Source: JBAZMA01 sp041649995
GTDB lineage: Bacteria; Omnitrophota; Gorgyraeia; Velamenicoccales; Velamenicoccaceae
Assembly (NCBI GenBank): GCA_041649995.1
Contig: JBAZMA010000004.1
Location: 1-64,000 of the forward strand
DNA length: 64,000 bases
Reading direction: 5' to 3'
Below are positions 26,063 to 34,204 of this stretch, one piece after another. The notes under the pieces are model-generated. The model saw only the letters and a program-made list of their open reading frames with translations, had not been told where the DNA came from and did no database searches. Both the position numbers and the translations under genes were made by a program. How positions within the stretch are numbered: position 1 is the first letter of the stretch; each line of letters begins with the position of its first letter.

Positions 26063-26412
26063 TCCCTGATGAAGAAAAATCAGAATTAGGCATTATCAAG
26101 ATCCACGACAATGTTATCGCCTCCATCGCCTATCTGGCCGCCCTTGAAATCGACGGCGTTTCCCGGATATGCGATGACATGAAATCCAAGGCGCTGCGGC
26201 TGGTCGGAAAAAAAACGCAATGCGGCGCGATCGGCATTCAATCGGAGAAAAACGACGAGATCTCCATCATCGTGCCGGTGATCCTCAGGTATGGATACAG
26301 GATCCCGGATGTGGCCTCCAGGATCCAGGAAAAGGTCAAGCAGGCGGTCGAAGAAGCGACAGACCTGATGATCCGCGAGGTGGTGATCAAGATCAAGGGC
26401 GTGGAAAAATAG
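26059..26412 (+). CDS. Asp23/Gls24 family protein
   Basis: A 117-residue Asp23/Gls24 (DUF322) protein, with IKIHDNVIASIAYLAALEIDGV at the start and VVIKIKGVE at the end. Firmicute members form membrane-associated layers involved in envelope stress. Position after accC is a frequent arrangement (accB-accC-asp23), though nusB is missing. The following gene looks like its membrane anchor. Confidence 0.88.
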   Translation: MIPDEEKSELGIIKIHDNVIASIAYLAALEIDGVSRICDDMKSKALRLVGKKTQCGAIGIQSEKNDEISIIVPVILRYGYRIPDVASRIQEKVKQAVEEATDLMIREVVIKIKGVEK

Positions 26413-26503
26413 ATTTTTGTTCCAAGAATACTTGAAAACGACAGCCGGGCTTTCATTCGCGCAAACCGACGGTCAAAAGCGGACTCATCAAAAGGAGTGT
26501 CCC

Positions 26504-27103
26504 ATGAGAACAGCCTTAAGCGTATTTTTTTACACGATCCTTTTCGCGTTCCTGGGGACGCTGGTCATCGCGTTCGCTTTCCATATCATCGACATCCATG
26601 ACCTCATCCTTCTGCTTAGCCGTGCTTATGAAGATTCCTACCTGAGATTCATCACCGGCCTGTGCGGAATGGTCCTGATCCTTTTGAGTTTCGCGGCGGC
26701 CCAAACGATCACAGGCAAGATCCAGAGGGAAAAAACCATCGCCTTCAGCAATCCGAACGGCCAGGTCACCGTGACGTTATCGGCCGTTGAAGACCTTGTC
26801 AAGCGTCTCGCCAGCCAGATGACGGAGATCAGGGAGGCCAAGGCCGATGTGCGCGCGCACAAGAAGGGAATCGATATCGGCATGCGCGTGGTCCTGGCCA
26901 GGGAAACGAATATCCCTGATTTTACCCTGCGGCTCCAGGAACTCATCGCCAGCAGGACACAGGACGTCTTCGGCATAGACGAAGCCATTACGGTCAGAAT
27001 CCATGTGGCAAAAATCGTCAGCCGGGAGGATAAATCCTGCAAAAAGCGACAGGAAATCGAAAAGGAAGAAATACCGGTCCCTTATCAGGGGATCAAGATT
27101 TAA
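26504..27103 (+). CDS. AmaP-like membrane anchor for Asp23
   Basis: A 199-residue protein with two membrane helices (about 5-27 and 45-66) and a cytosolic C-terminal domain with Asp23-like beta pattern (NGQVTVTLSAVEDLVKRL, then ITVRIHVAKIV). This is the layout of AmaP (alkaline shock response membrane anchor). AAAGGAGTGTCCC before the ATG at 26504 fixes the start; the frame from 26417 has no site. A Lys-rich tail (SREDKSCKKRQEIEKEE) ends it. Confidence 0.75.
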   Translation: MRTALSVFFYTILFAFLGTLVIAFAFHIIDIHDLILLLSRAYEDSYLRFITGLCGMVLILLSFAAAQTITGKIQREKTIAFSNPNGQVTVTLSAVEDLVKRLASQMTEIREAKADVRAHKKGIDIGMRVVLARETNIPDFTLRLQELIASRTQDVFGIDEAITVRIHVAKIVSREDKSCKKRQEIEKEEIPVPYQGIKI

Positions 27104-27143
27104 TAATTTTCCAACAGCTCCTAACAACAAAAGAGAGGGTTTC

Positions 27144-28166
27144 ATGAAGATCGGTGTGTTGACGGGCGGCGGGGATTGCCCGGGATTGAATCCTGTCATC
27201 AGGGCTATCGTCAGAAAATCTCACAACAACAAGCATGAAGTCGTGGGCTTCAAAGACGGCTGGAAGGGGATCATGGAAGGCGACACCATCGCCCTGGACC
27301 TGAATGCCGTTTCCGGCATCCTGCCCAAGGGGGGCACGATCCTTGGAACGAGCCGCACCAATCCTTACAAAAAAGAAAATGGACTGGACAAAGTCAGGGA
27401 ATCCTTCGCCAAATTCAAACTCGACGCCTTGATCGCCATCGGCGGAGAAGACACCCTGGGCGTTGCCAACAAACTTGTCAAGGACGGGCTCAATGTGGTC
27501 GGGGTCCCTAAAACGATCGACAATGACCTGAACGCGACGGATTACACGTTCGGTTTTGATACCGCCGTCAATATCGCCATGGAATGCATCGACCGCCTTC
27601 ACACAACCGCCGAAAGCCATCACCGCATCATGGTTGCCGAGGTCATGGGGCGTCACGCCGGATGGATCGCCACGTTCGCCGGCATCGCGGGCGGGGCAGA
27701 CGTGGTCCTGATCCCGGAAATCCCCATAGACCTGGAGAAAACCTGCGCCATCCTCAAAAAAAGGCATCAAAGAGGCCGGACCTTCAGCATCGTGGTCGTG
27801 GCTGAAGGGGCCAAACTCCAGGATTCCGACATCACCAAAGACCAGAGCCTGGATGAATTCGGACATGTCAAGCTCGGAGGAATCGGCGAATACCTGGGAA
27901 AAGAAATTGAAAAACGGACGGGATTTGAAACACGCGTCAGCGTGCTGGGCCACATCCAGAGAGGCGGATCGCCTACGGCTTTTGACAGGGTTTTAGGCAC
28001 ACGCTTCGGGATCAAGGCGGTTGAGCTTGTCGAAAAAAAGCAGTTCGGGCAAATGGTCAGCCTCGCAGGGACAAAGATCGTTGCCGTGCCCCTGGAAAGA
28101 GGCGTTGAAAAACTCAAAACCATCGATATGGACCTCTACGGCATCGCCCAGGAATTCTTCGGATAA
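27144..28166 (+). CDS. 6-phosphofructokinase, probably pyrophosphate-dependent
   Basis: A 340-residue phosphofructokinase of the long group III type (GGGDCPGLN, FGFDTAVNIAMEC, MGRHAGWIA, GHIQRGGSP). At the two positions that separate donors, it has D103 in GGEDT and K123 in PKTIDND, where E. coli ATP-PFK has Gly104 and Gly124; Asp/Lys is the pyrophosphate-type pair. It would interconvert fructose 6-phosphate and fructose 1,6-bisphosphate, reversibly if PPi-linked. Start at 27144 behind AGAGAGGG. gmhA follows 1 nt after the stop. Donor choice is inference from two residues. Confidence 0.85.
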   Translation: MKIGVLTGGGDCPGLNPVIRAIVRKSHNNKHEVVGFKDGWKGIMEGDTIALDLNAVSGILPKGGTILGTSRTNPYKKENGLDKVRESFAKFKLDALIAIGGEDTLGVANKLVKDGLNVVGVPKTIDNDLNATDYTFGFDTAVNIAMECIDRLHTTAESHHRIMVAEVMGRHAGWIATFAGIAGGADVVLIPEIPIDLEKTCAILKKRHQRGRTFSIVVVAEGAKLQDSDITKDQSLDEFGHVKLGGIGEYLGKEIEKRTGFETRVSVLGHIQRGGSPTAFDRVLGTRFGIKAVELVEKKQFGQMVSLAGTKIVAVPLERGVEKLKTIDMDLYGIAQEFFG

Positions 28167-28167
28167 C

Positions 28168-28737
28168 ATGAAACAGGCCGCCAAAAAGATCATTCAGGAG
28201 TCCATCGACGTCAAATCCCTTATCCTTAAGGACGAGAAATTCCTCGACCAGATCGAGGCTTGCGCGAATATGATGCTCTCGGCGCTTAATGCCGGCAACA
28301 AGATCCTGATTTTCGGAAACGGGGGCAGCGCCGCAGACAGCCAGCACTTTGCCGCGGAACTCGTCAGCCGTTTCCAGAAAGAAAGGCGGGCGCTGGCCGC
28401 CATCGCCCTTTCGACTGATACGTCGATCTTGAGCGCCATCGGCAACGATTACTCCTTTGACAAGATCTTTGAACGCCAGATCGAAGCGGTCGGAAGACAA
28501 GGCGATGTCGCCTTTGCCATCTCTACCAGCGGCAGGGCCAAAAACGTCCTTTTGGCCGTCAAGGCCGCGCGATCCGCAGGAATGAAAACCATCGGCCTGA
28601 CAGGCGGCAAAGACGGAGAGCTGGCCGGCTGTGTTGACCTTGCCTTTCGCGTGCCTTCCCAGGTCACGGCGCGCGTCCAGGAAGCGCACATCCTGATCAT
28701 CCACGCCCTTTGCCAGCTGGTGGAAGAAAACCTGTAA
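28168..28737 (+). CDS. gmhA: Phosphoheptose isomerase
   Basis: A 189-residue SIS-domain isomerase that converts sedoheptulose 7-phosphate to D-glycero-D-manno-heptose 7-phosphate, the first ADP-heptose step for LPS core. Motifs: ILIFGNGGSAADSQHFAAEL, STDTSILSAIGNDY and TSGRAKNVL. Start ATG 28168, 1 nt after the kinase gene. With the downstream hldE-C gene it points to heptose-containing LPS. Confidence 0.92.
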   Translation: MKQAAKKIIQESIDVKSLILKDEKFLDQIEACANMMLSALNAGNKILIFGNGGSAADSQHFAAELVSRFQKERRALAAIALSTDTSILSAIGNDYSFDKIFERQIEAVGRQGDVAFAISTSGRAKNVLLAVKAARSAGMKTIGLTGGKDGELAGCVDLAFRVPSQVTARVQEAHILIIHALCQLVEENL

Positions 28738-28752
28738 CCCTAAAAAAAACGA

Positions 28753-29250
28753 ATGCCGGACAAAATCGTCACACTCGCAACCTTAACAAAAATCCTGAAA
28801 AACCGCCGCGGGAAAAAAGTCGTTTTCACAAACGGCTGTTTTGATATTCTTCACTATGGCCATGTCGCCTACCTTCAGAAAGCCAGAAGCCTGGGGGATA
28901 TCCTGATTGTCGGAGTGAACTCAGATTCCTCCGTCCGGGGTTTAAAAGGCAAAAACCGGCCGTTGACTTCCCAAAATGACCGCATGCGCGTCCTGGCAGC
29001 CCTGGCCTGCGTGGATTACGTCGTACTGTTTCATAACCCTACCCCTTTGAGGCTCATTAAGGTCCTACGGCCCGACATTCTCGTCAAGGGAAAAGACTGG
29101 GCTGTCGCCAGCATTGTGGGAGCGCGGGAAGTCCTGGAGGCCGGAGGCAAGGTCCGGACTATCTCCTACATCAAAAACAGGTCCACGACCGGCATCATCG
29201 AAAAGATCCTCAAGCAACACCCAACCCATGTCTGCTGCTGTGCCCCGTAA
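28753..29250 (+). CDS. hldE: D-glycero-beta-D-manno-heptose 1-phosphate adenylyltransferase
   Basis: A 165-residue nucleotidyltransferase (RfaE domain II/HldC) that makes ADP-D-glycero-D-manno-heptose. Motifs: FTNGCFDILHYGHVAYLQ with the HxGH-like site, NSDSSVRGLKG, and KGKDW followed by the NRSTTGIIEKIL end. The kinase domain fused in E. coli HldE is absent, so this is the stand-alone version. The 3' end overlaps thiD2 by 23 nt. Confidence 0.9.
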   Translation: MPDKIVTLATLTKILKNRRGKKVVFTNGCFDILHYGHVAYLQKARSLGDILIVGVNSDSSVRGLKGKNRPLTSQNDRMRVLAALACVDYVVLFHNPTPLRLIKVLRPDILVKGKDWAVASIVGAREVLEAGGKVRTISYIKNRSTTGIIEKILKQHPTHVCCCAP

Positions 29251-29701
29251 AACGGGGGTCGCCTTGGCCCCTCCAGACCCTGCCGTTTATAAAGTGCTGG
29301 ACGTCAATTACAACCGCGCCAGGGAAGGCCTGCGCGTCTGTGAAGACATCCTGAGATTTTGCTTAAAAGACGCGGCCATGACGGGCCGGTTCCGCAGGAT
29401 CCGTCATGCCGTCACAAAAACCATGGCCTGCTCCAGCGTCAGCCGCAAGACTATGATCCTGGAGCGAAAAATCGCGGAAGACCCCGGCAAAAATTTTCCC
29501 AACAAGACGCCCAAACACTCTTTTCGCCACCTGTATTTCGCCAATCTGCAAAGGACGAAAGAAGCCTTGCGCGTCCTGGAGGAATTTTTAAAACTCAAAG
29601 ACACGAAAGCAAGCCTCGCGATACAGAAGATCAGGTTCGACGTTTATGAAGCCGAAAAAAAATCTGTTGAAAAATTCCCGTCTTTATTTGATCCTCGATA
29701 A
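29228..29701 (+). CDS. thiD2: ThiD2-type hydroxymethylpyrimidine phosphate kinase domain
   Basis: A 157-residue protein matching the domain usually found at the N-terminus of cyanobacterial-type ThiE: VLDVNYNRAREGLRVCEDILRF, RRIRHAVTK, and ALRVLEEFLKL with a C-terminal IRFDVYEAEKK. ThiD2 domains have been described as monofunctional HMP-phosphate kinases. Here it is a separate ORF overlapping thiE by 56 nt in the +1 frame; the overlap contains a run of eight A (29655-29662). Losing one A would make a normal ThiD2-ThiE fusion. The start is the ATG inside hldE; no clear ribosome site. Confidence 0.78.
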   Translation: MSAAVPRKTGVALAPPDPAVYKVLDVNYNRAREGLRVCEDILRFCLKDAAMTGRFRRIRHAVTKTMACSSVSRKTMILERKIAEDPGKNFPNKTPKHSFRHLYFANLQRTKEALRVLEEFLKLKDTKASLAIQKIRFDVYEAEKKSVEKFPSLFDPR

Positions 29702-30302
29702 GGATGTCTGCGGAGAAAAAAGACTCATCCCTGTCCTGTCGCGCGCTTTGAAGGGAGGGGTGGATGTCGTCCAATTCAGGGACAAGACGTCTTCGGTCAG
29801 CCATATGATCCGACTGGCCGGACCTCTGGCGGAGTTGACGCGCAGGCATGGGCGCATCTTCATTGTCAACGACAGACCTGAAGTCGCAAGGGCCGTTTTG
29901 GCCGACGGCATCCATGTCGGGCAGGAAGACTCGCCCGTGGAAGTGCTCCGGGAATTCCTGGGAAACGACCTTCTGATCGGCCTTTCCTGCCACAGTCTCT
30001 GCGACTTGAAGCGAGCGCAAGACCTGCCCATCGATTATGCCGGATTCGGCCCCGTATTTCCCACGCAAACAAAGCCTCTGGTCAAGGCCAGGGGAACGCG
30101 TCTTTTGAAAAAAGCGCTCGCCTTATGCCGTCTGCCGGTCTTTGCCATCGGAGGCATCGAGAAGAAAACCTTAAGCATCGTCATGGCTGCCGGGGCGCGC
30201 AGGATTGCCTGCTGCCGGGAAATCTGCCTGGCGGAGAATCCCGACAAAACCGCGGCCATTCTCAAATCAGCCCTTTCAGGAGAGACATGTATAAAGAATT
30301 GA
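29646..30302 (+). CDS. thiE: Thiamine-phosphate synthase
   Basis: A 218-residue TIM-barrel enzyme joining HMP-pyrophosphate and thiazole phosphate to thiamine phosphate. Motifs are in place: VVQFRDKTSS (pyrophosphate binding), IFIVNDRPEVA, GIHVGQED, GFGPVFPTQTK, and FAIGGIEKKTL. The barrel begins at RLYLILDK about 12 residues after the ATG. It overlaps thiD2 upstream and thiC downstream (16 nt), so translation is probably coupled. In relatives the same barrel is fused to ThiD2. Confidence 0.9.
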   Translation: MKPKKNLLKNSRLYLILDKDVCGEKRLIPVLSRALKGGVDVVQFRDKTSSVSHMIRLAGPLAELTRRHGRIFIVNDRPEVARAVLADGIHVGQEDSPVEVLREFLGNDLLIGLSCHSLCDLKRAQDLPIDYAGFGPVFPTQTKPLVKARGTRLLKKALALCRLPVFAIGGIEKKTLSIVMAAGARRIACCREICLAENPDKTAAILKSALSGETCIKN

Positions 30303-31570
30303 TTTCAGACAAGGATTTTCTCAAAGCCGCGCGCCTGGCGGCCAGGAATGAAGACATCAGCGCGGCCGCCCTTTTGGAAAAGGTTTCCTGCGGCCAATGC
30401 GTGATTCCCTGGAACAAAATCCGAAAGCCGCGAAAACCCTGCGGCATCGGCCGCGGTTTGACCACCAAGATCAACGTCAACCTGGGCACATCCACCGATA
30501 AAGTGAATCTTAAGACCGAATTGGCCAAGCTCAAGGCTGCCGTGGAACTCAAAGCGGACACTGTCATGGATTTGAGCCTCGGCGGAGACCTCAGGAAGAT
30601 CCGCCGCGTCATCCTGGATGAATCGCCCCTGCCTGTGGGAACAGTGCCGGTGTATGAAGTCGCGACGACGGTGCAGAAAAAACGCGGGTCTTTCCTGAAA
30701 ATGGAAACAGAAGATTTTTTTGAAGGCCTGGAACGACAGGCGGCCGATGGTGTGGATTTTTTCACCATCCACTGCGGCATTAACCGCAAGAGCCTTGATG
30801 TCTTCCTCCGGGCGAAACGGCTGCTCGACATTGTCAGCAGGGGAGGGGCCATCCTGGTCAACTGGATGAAGATCAACCACAGGGAAAACCCTTATTATGA
30901 AAATTTTGACCGCGTGCTCGACATCGCTAAAAGATACAACATCACGCTCAGCCTGGGAGACGGCATGCGGCCGGGCTGCATCGCGGACGCCACAGACGCC
31001 TGTCAGCTGGCGGAACTCAAGGAACTCGGCAAACTCACGCAAAGATGCCGCAAGGCAGGCGTCCAGGTCATCATTGAAGGCCCCGGGCACGTGCCCTTAA
31101 ATCAGATCAGGAAAAATATGGAGTTAGAGAAAAAAATCTGCAAGGGCGCGCCCTTTTACGTCCTGGGGCCCCTGGTCACGGATATCGCGGCGGGGTACGA
31201 CCATATCAGCGGAGCTATCGGAGGCGCTCTGGCAGCGACTTACGGGGCTGACTTTCTGTGCTACCTGACGCCGGCTGAACACCTCAGGCTTCCCACGATT
31301 GACGACACGCGGCAGGGGATCGCGGCCTCCAGGATTGCCGCCCACGCCGCCGATATCGCTAAAGGGGTGAAAAACGCGATGGCTTGGGATGAGCGCATGT
31401 CCAAGGCCAGAAAACAGCGGAATTGGAAGAAACAGATCCAGTTCTCGGTTGATCCCAAACGGGCCAGGGAATACAAAGCTACCTCACACCCGAAAACGCG
31501 GGGCGTCTGCACAATGTGCGGCCAATTCTGTTCCATCAGGCTTATCGACAGCTGTCTGCGCCGCGGGTAA
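30287..31570 (+). CDS. thiC: Phosphomethylpyrimidine synthase ThiC
   Basis: A 427-residue radical-SAM-like enzyme that rearranges aminoimidazole ribotide to HMP-phosphate. Motifs: GRGLTTKINVNLGTS, VMDLSLGGDL, GTVPVYEV, FTIHCGINR, EGPGHVPLN, and the C-terminal cluster CTMCGQFC. The cluster spacing here is CX2CX3C, one residue shorter than the CX2CX4C of E. coli and Caulobacter ThiC. The short length is typical of anaerobes. Context with thiD2-thiE argues for ThiC rather than the benzimidazole synthase BzaF. ATG 30287 behind AGGAGAG. No TPP riboswitch is visible upstream. Confidence 0.9.
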   Translation: MYKELISDKDFLKAARLAARNEDISAAALLEKVSCGQCVIPWNKIRKPRKPCGIGRGLTTKINVNLGTSTDKVNLKTELAKLKAAVELKADTVMDLSLGGDLRKIRRVILDESPLPVGTVPVYEVATTVQKKRGSFLKMETEDFFEGLERQAADGVDFFTIHCGINRKSLDVFLRAKRLLDIVSRGGAILVNWMKINHRENPYYENFDRVLDIAKRYNITLSLGDGMRPGCIADATDACQLAELKELGKLTQRCRKAGVQVIIEGPGHVPLNQIRKNMELEKKICKGAPFYVLGPLVTDIAAGYDHISGAIGGALAATYGADFLCYLTPAEHLRLPTIDDTRQGIAASRIAAHAADIAKGVKNAMAWDERMSKARKQRNWKKQIQFSVDPKRAREYKATSHPKTRGVCTMCGQFCSIRLIDSCLRRG

Positions 31571-31608
31571 CCTAAAGCGGACCTGAAAAAAAGTCCCCGG
31601 GGCGGTAT

Positions 31609-31637
31609 TTGACGAAACGGTTGTTGAATGATAGAAT
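31609..31637 (+). promoter_or_regulatory. Promoter of tRNA-Gly
   Basis: TTGACG at 31609-31614, 17-bp spacer, TAGAAT at 31632-31637, about 57 nt before the tRNA. Confidence 0.7.
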
Positions 31638-31694
31638 AATTAACCTTCTGGAAAGCAGAACTTGATCAGAAGGGTCGCTCTTTTGAGGAAATTT

Positions 31695-31765
31695 GCGGGT
31701 GTAGTTCAATGGTAGAATGGCAGCTTCCCAAGCTGTACACGGCGGTTCGATTCCGCTCACCCGCT
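31695..31765 (+). tRNA. tRNA-Gly (CCC)
   Basis: A 71-nt tRNA starting GCGGGTG and ending CACCCGC plus discriminator T. The anticodon stem GCAGC/GCTGT closes the loop TTCCCAA, anticodon CCC, decoding GGG. The T arm has GGTTCGATTCC. CCA is not encoded. A terminator follows. Confidence 0.97.
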
Positions 31766-31782
31766 TTTTGCAAGACTCCTGG

Positions 31783-31808
31783 ATCCCTGAATCAGGGATT
31801 TTTGTTTT
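31783..31808 (+). terminator. Intrinsic terminator after tRNA-Gly
   Basis: ATCCCTG (31783-31789), loop AAT, wait-free CAGGGAT closure at 31793-31799, followed by TTTTTGTTTT. A compact, classical terminator. Confidence 0.85.
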
Positions 31809-31847
31809 GATATCCGCCCACACCCTCAAAGGACGGTTCTTTGGGGG

Positions 31848-32534
31848 ATGAAGACAGTCCTTATTCATTATCTTATGTCTTATCAAAAGCTTTTTGTTTC
31901 CGTATCCGTCCTTTTTTTATCTGCCTGCGCGTCCGCGCCCCCGTCTTCTCAAGCACCTCACACCGCCTCATCCCGGATCTCCGCAGTCCCCGGCGCCCGT
32001 CACACAGTCGCCAGGGGAGAGACCCTTTGGCGCATCTGCCGCCTCTATCAAGTGGATCTCGAAGACCTGCTTGAGGCCAACAAAATCTCCGATTCCGAAA
32101 GCATCCCGGAAGGCCGGGTCCTTGTCATTCCGAACAGAAAAAAAATTCCCCGGACAAATTTCACCTCCAAAGATAACACAGGGGATTTCATCTGGCCGGC
32201 AAAAGGAAAAATCCTGTCCGCTTACCGTCAAAAAACAGGCGGAGTCGCCAATAAAGGAATTGACATCGACCTCACCGGCGACCGCGGCATCCTGGCAGCC
32301 GGAGACGGGCGCGTCATCTTTGTCGGCGTTCTGGCCGGATACGGACAAACGGTGATCATAGACCACAAAAACGGTTTATCCACCGTCTACTGCAAGCTGG
32401 CAAAATCCGGCTTAAAACCCGGCGAGGAAGTCCGGAAGGGGCAACTTCTGTCGCAAGCGGAAGAGAAGGGCGCCTTCCATTTTGAGGTCCGCAGAAACAA
32501 CAGACCCCAGAACCCTCTTTATTACCTGAATTAA
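31848..32534 (+). CDS. NlpD-like lipoprotein with LysM and degenerate M23 domain
   Basis: A 228-residue lipoprotein. A signal peptide ends in the lipobox LSAC (about residue 27); a LysM domain follows (HTVARGETLWRICRLY) and a C-terminal LytM/M23 domain (about 115-228). The usual HxxxD metal motif reads NKGIDID, as in NlpD and EnvC, and the last motif is FHFEVR without the HxH pair, so it is probably a non-catalytic amidase activator at the division site. ATG 31848 or 31875 (MSYQKL) are both possible. Confidence 0.85.
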   Translation: MKTVLIHYLMSYQKLFVSVSVLFLSACASAPPSSQAPHTASSRISAVPGARHTVARGETLWRICRLYQVDLEDLLEANKISDSESIPEGRVLVIPNRKKIPRTNFTSKDNTGDFIWPAKGKILSAYRQKTGGVANKGIDIDLTGDRGILAAGDGRVIFVGVLAGYGQTVIIDHKNGLSTVYCKLAKSGLKPGEEVRKGQLLSQAEEKGAFHFEVRRNNRPQNPLYYLN

Positions 32535-32581
32535 CCGCCTTCGCAAAAAGAAGGCCTTTTATAAGGATAGAGGCTCGGAGC

Positions 32582-34204
32582 ATGGAAAACGTCATCATCA
32601 ATATGCGCAAGGATGTCCTGGACCTGCTGCACAAAAGGCTTCAGGATTTTCAGGACGGTTACCGGCAGAATGTCGCGCTCCTGGGCGAAGAGCTGATCGG
32701 CAAGACTACGCTTCTTAAAAAATTCCTGGACGGATTTCAGGCGCCCCAGACAATCCCGGTCTATGTCGAGATCCTGCCGCTGGAATACCCGCTCTTCATC
32801 AAACGCTGCCTCAACAGCCTTCTTTTCAATTATCTCAAAAGCGTTCAGCTACTGTCTTCCCGCGAAAATCTGGATATCCTGGTCAAACGCACCCGCGAAC
32901 CTCTGCCGCAAACCGCCCTGGCGGCCGAACTCCTGTTAAAAAAAATCGACAAGGAACGGCCGGAAAAGATATTTGCCGAGCTCTTCGACTTGATCGAGCT
33001 GTTTTCCGCGGAGGCGGCCCGCAAGATCGTCATCGTCTTTGACGAATTCCATCATTTGAAGACCCTCGGCTATGACGGTATCTGCCGGGACCTGGGCAAA
33101 AGGATCATGCTTCAGAAAAACACGCTGTTCATCTTTGCCAGCTCACAGAAGGGTCAGGCCAAAGAGATCCTCATCAACGACCTGTCCCTTTTGTTCGGGA
33201 ATTTCGAAACCCAGGAACTCGAAACCCTCCAGGGCAACGGCAGCGAACAGATCGTCGGCAAGACCTTCGGGGATATTTTTGTTTCCCGCGACCTTCTGAA
33301 TTTCCTCATTCATTTCACCGGCAACCACCCCTTTTACCTGAAGATCATCTCTCAGGAAGCGGCGCTGGCGTGCCGGGCCGGCCGCAAGGAGATCCTCGAC
33401 CGCCAGACCCTGATCCAGACCTTGGAAAAACTCCTGTTCCACGAATGGGGCGTTTTCCACCTGCGGTTCACCATGCGTCTGGCCCTGTTGAACGCCGGAC
33501 GCAGCAAAAACGATTTCCTCTATCTTTTAGACGCCATTGCCCTGGGAAAAAACAGGCTCAAGGATCTGACCACGCACCTGCGGCAGCAAAGATCCAGCCT
33601 CCTTCAGAAATGCCATAAACTCATCGAACTGGGCCTTCTTTCCAAAAACGGGTCCTTTTACATCATCAATGACCGCCTGTTGTCCTTCTGGCTCAAATTC
33701 GCCCACGCGGAAAAACTCAACAGCCTCAGCCACGATTTTTCCGAACAGATCGCCCATTTCCACACGCAGATCCACCGGGAACTCGAAGGGTTTATCCAGG
33801 TTTCTCAAAAACCGATCGCCGACCGGATGATGGAGATCTTCAACCAGTTTGAAGGCGATGAGATCCAGTTCGGCCGCAAGAAATTTCAGCTGGATGCCTT
33901 CAAGGAACTCAAGCTCATTTCCTTTGAACAATCCAACCTTCGGGTCGGCATCTTCGGCAAAACCCAGGGAAATTTCTGGATTACGGCGATCAAGGAAGAC
34001 GGCATCACCGAGCATGACGTCACCGAATTCATTTCCATGGCCAAATCCTTCAAACAAAAAAGCGTCCAAAAGATCCTCATTGGTCTGGGGGATATCGACA
34101 GAAATGCCAGGCTTCTGGCCAAAGAATCCAGTATCTCAACATGGGACATCGAAAACCTCAACAACCTGTTCGACATTTACGGAAAACCCAGGATCATCCG
34201 GTAA
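32582..34204 (+). CDS. P-loop ATPase with possible C-terminal nuclease-like domain
   Basis: A 540-residue ATPase of the archaeal-type ATPase (Arch_ATPase/STAND-like) group. Walker A is GEELIGKTT (35-43), Walker B is IVIVFDEFHHL (about 149-159) and a sensor-like FIFASSQ follows. A winged-helix region (about 330-390) precedes a C-terminal alpha/beta domain ending ISTWDIENLNNLFDIYGKP, which resembles DUF234/PD-(D/E)XK-type ends, but I cannot assign a catalytic set. Function unknown. It shares its stop with the start of a phosphoesterase gene (TAATG), so the two may act together. Confidence 0.72.
   Translation: MENVIINMRKDVLDLLHKRLQDFQDGYRQNVALLGEELIGKTTLLKKFLDGFQAPQTIPVYVEILPLEYPLFIKRCLNSLLFNYLKSVQLLSSRENLDILVKRTREPLPQTALAAELLLKKIDKERPEKIFAELFDLIELFSAEAARKIVIVFDEFHHLKTLGYDGICRDLGKRIMLQKNTLFIFASSQKGQAKEILINDLSLLFGNFETQELETLQGNGSEQIVGKTFGDIFVSRDLLNFLIHFTGNHPFYLKIISQEAALACRAGRKEILDRQTLIQTLEKLLFHEWGVFHLRFTMRLALLNAGRSKNDFLYLLDAIALGKNRLKDLTTHLRQQRSSLLQKCHKLIELGLLSKNGSFYIINDRLLSFWLKFAHAEKLNSLSHDFSEQIAHFHTQIHRELEGFIQVSQKPIADRMMEIFNQFEGDEIQFGRKKFQLDAFKELKLISFEQSNLRVGIFGKTQGNFWITAIKEDGITEHDVTEFISMAKSFKQKSVQKILIGLGDIDRNARLLAKESSISTWDIENLNNLFDIYGKPRIIR

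Noticed and set aside
28738..29227. TPP riboswitch before the thi genes
   Set aside because: No CTGAGA or ACCTGATC-like core; the region is coding for hldE.
30287..31570. BzaF/5-hydroxybenzimidazole synthase
   Set aside because: The adjacent thiD2 and thiE favour ThiC; a B12 lower-ligand role lacks context.
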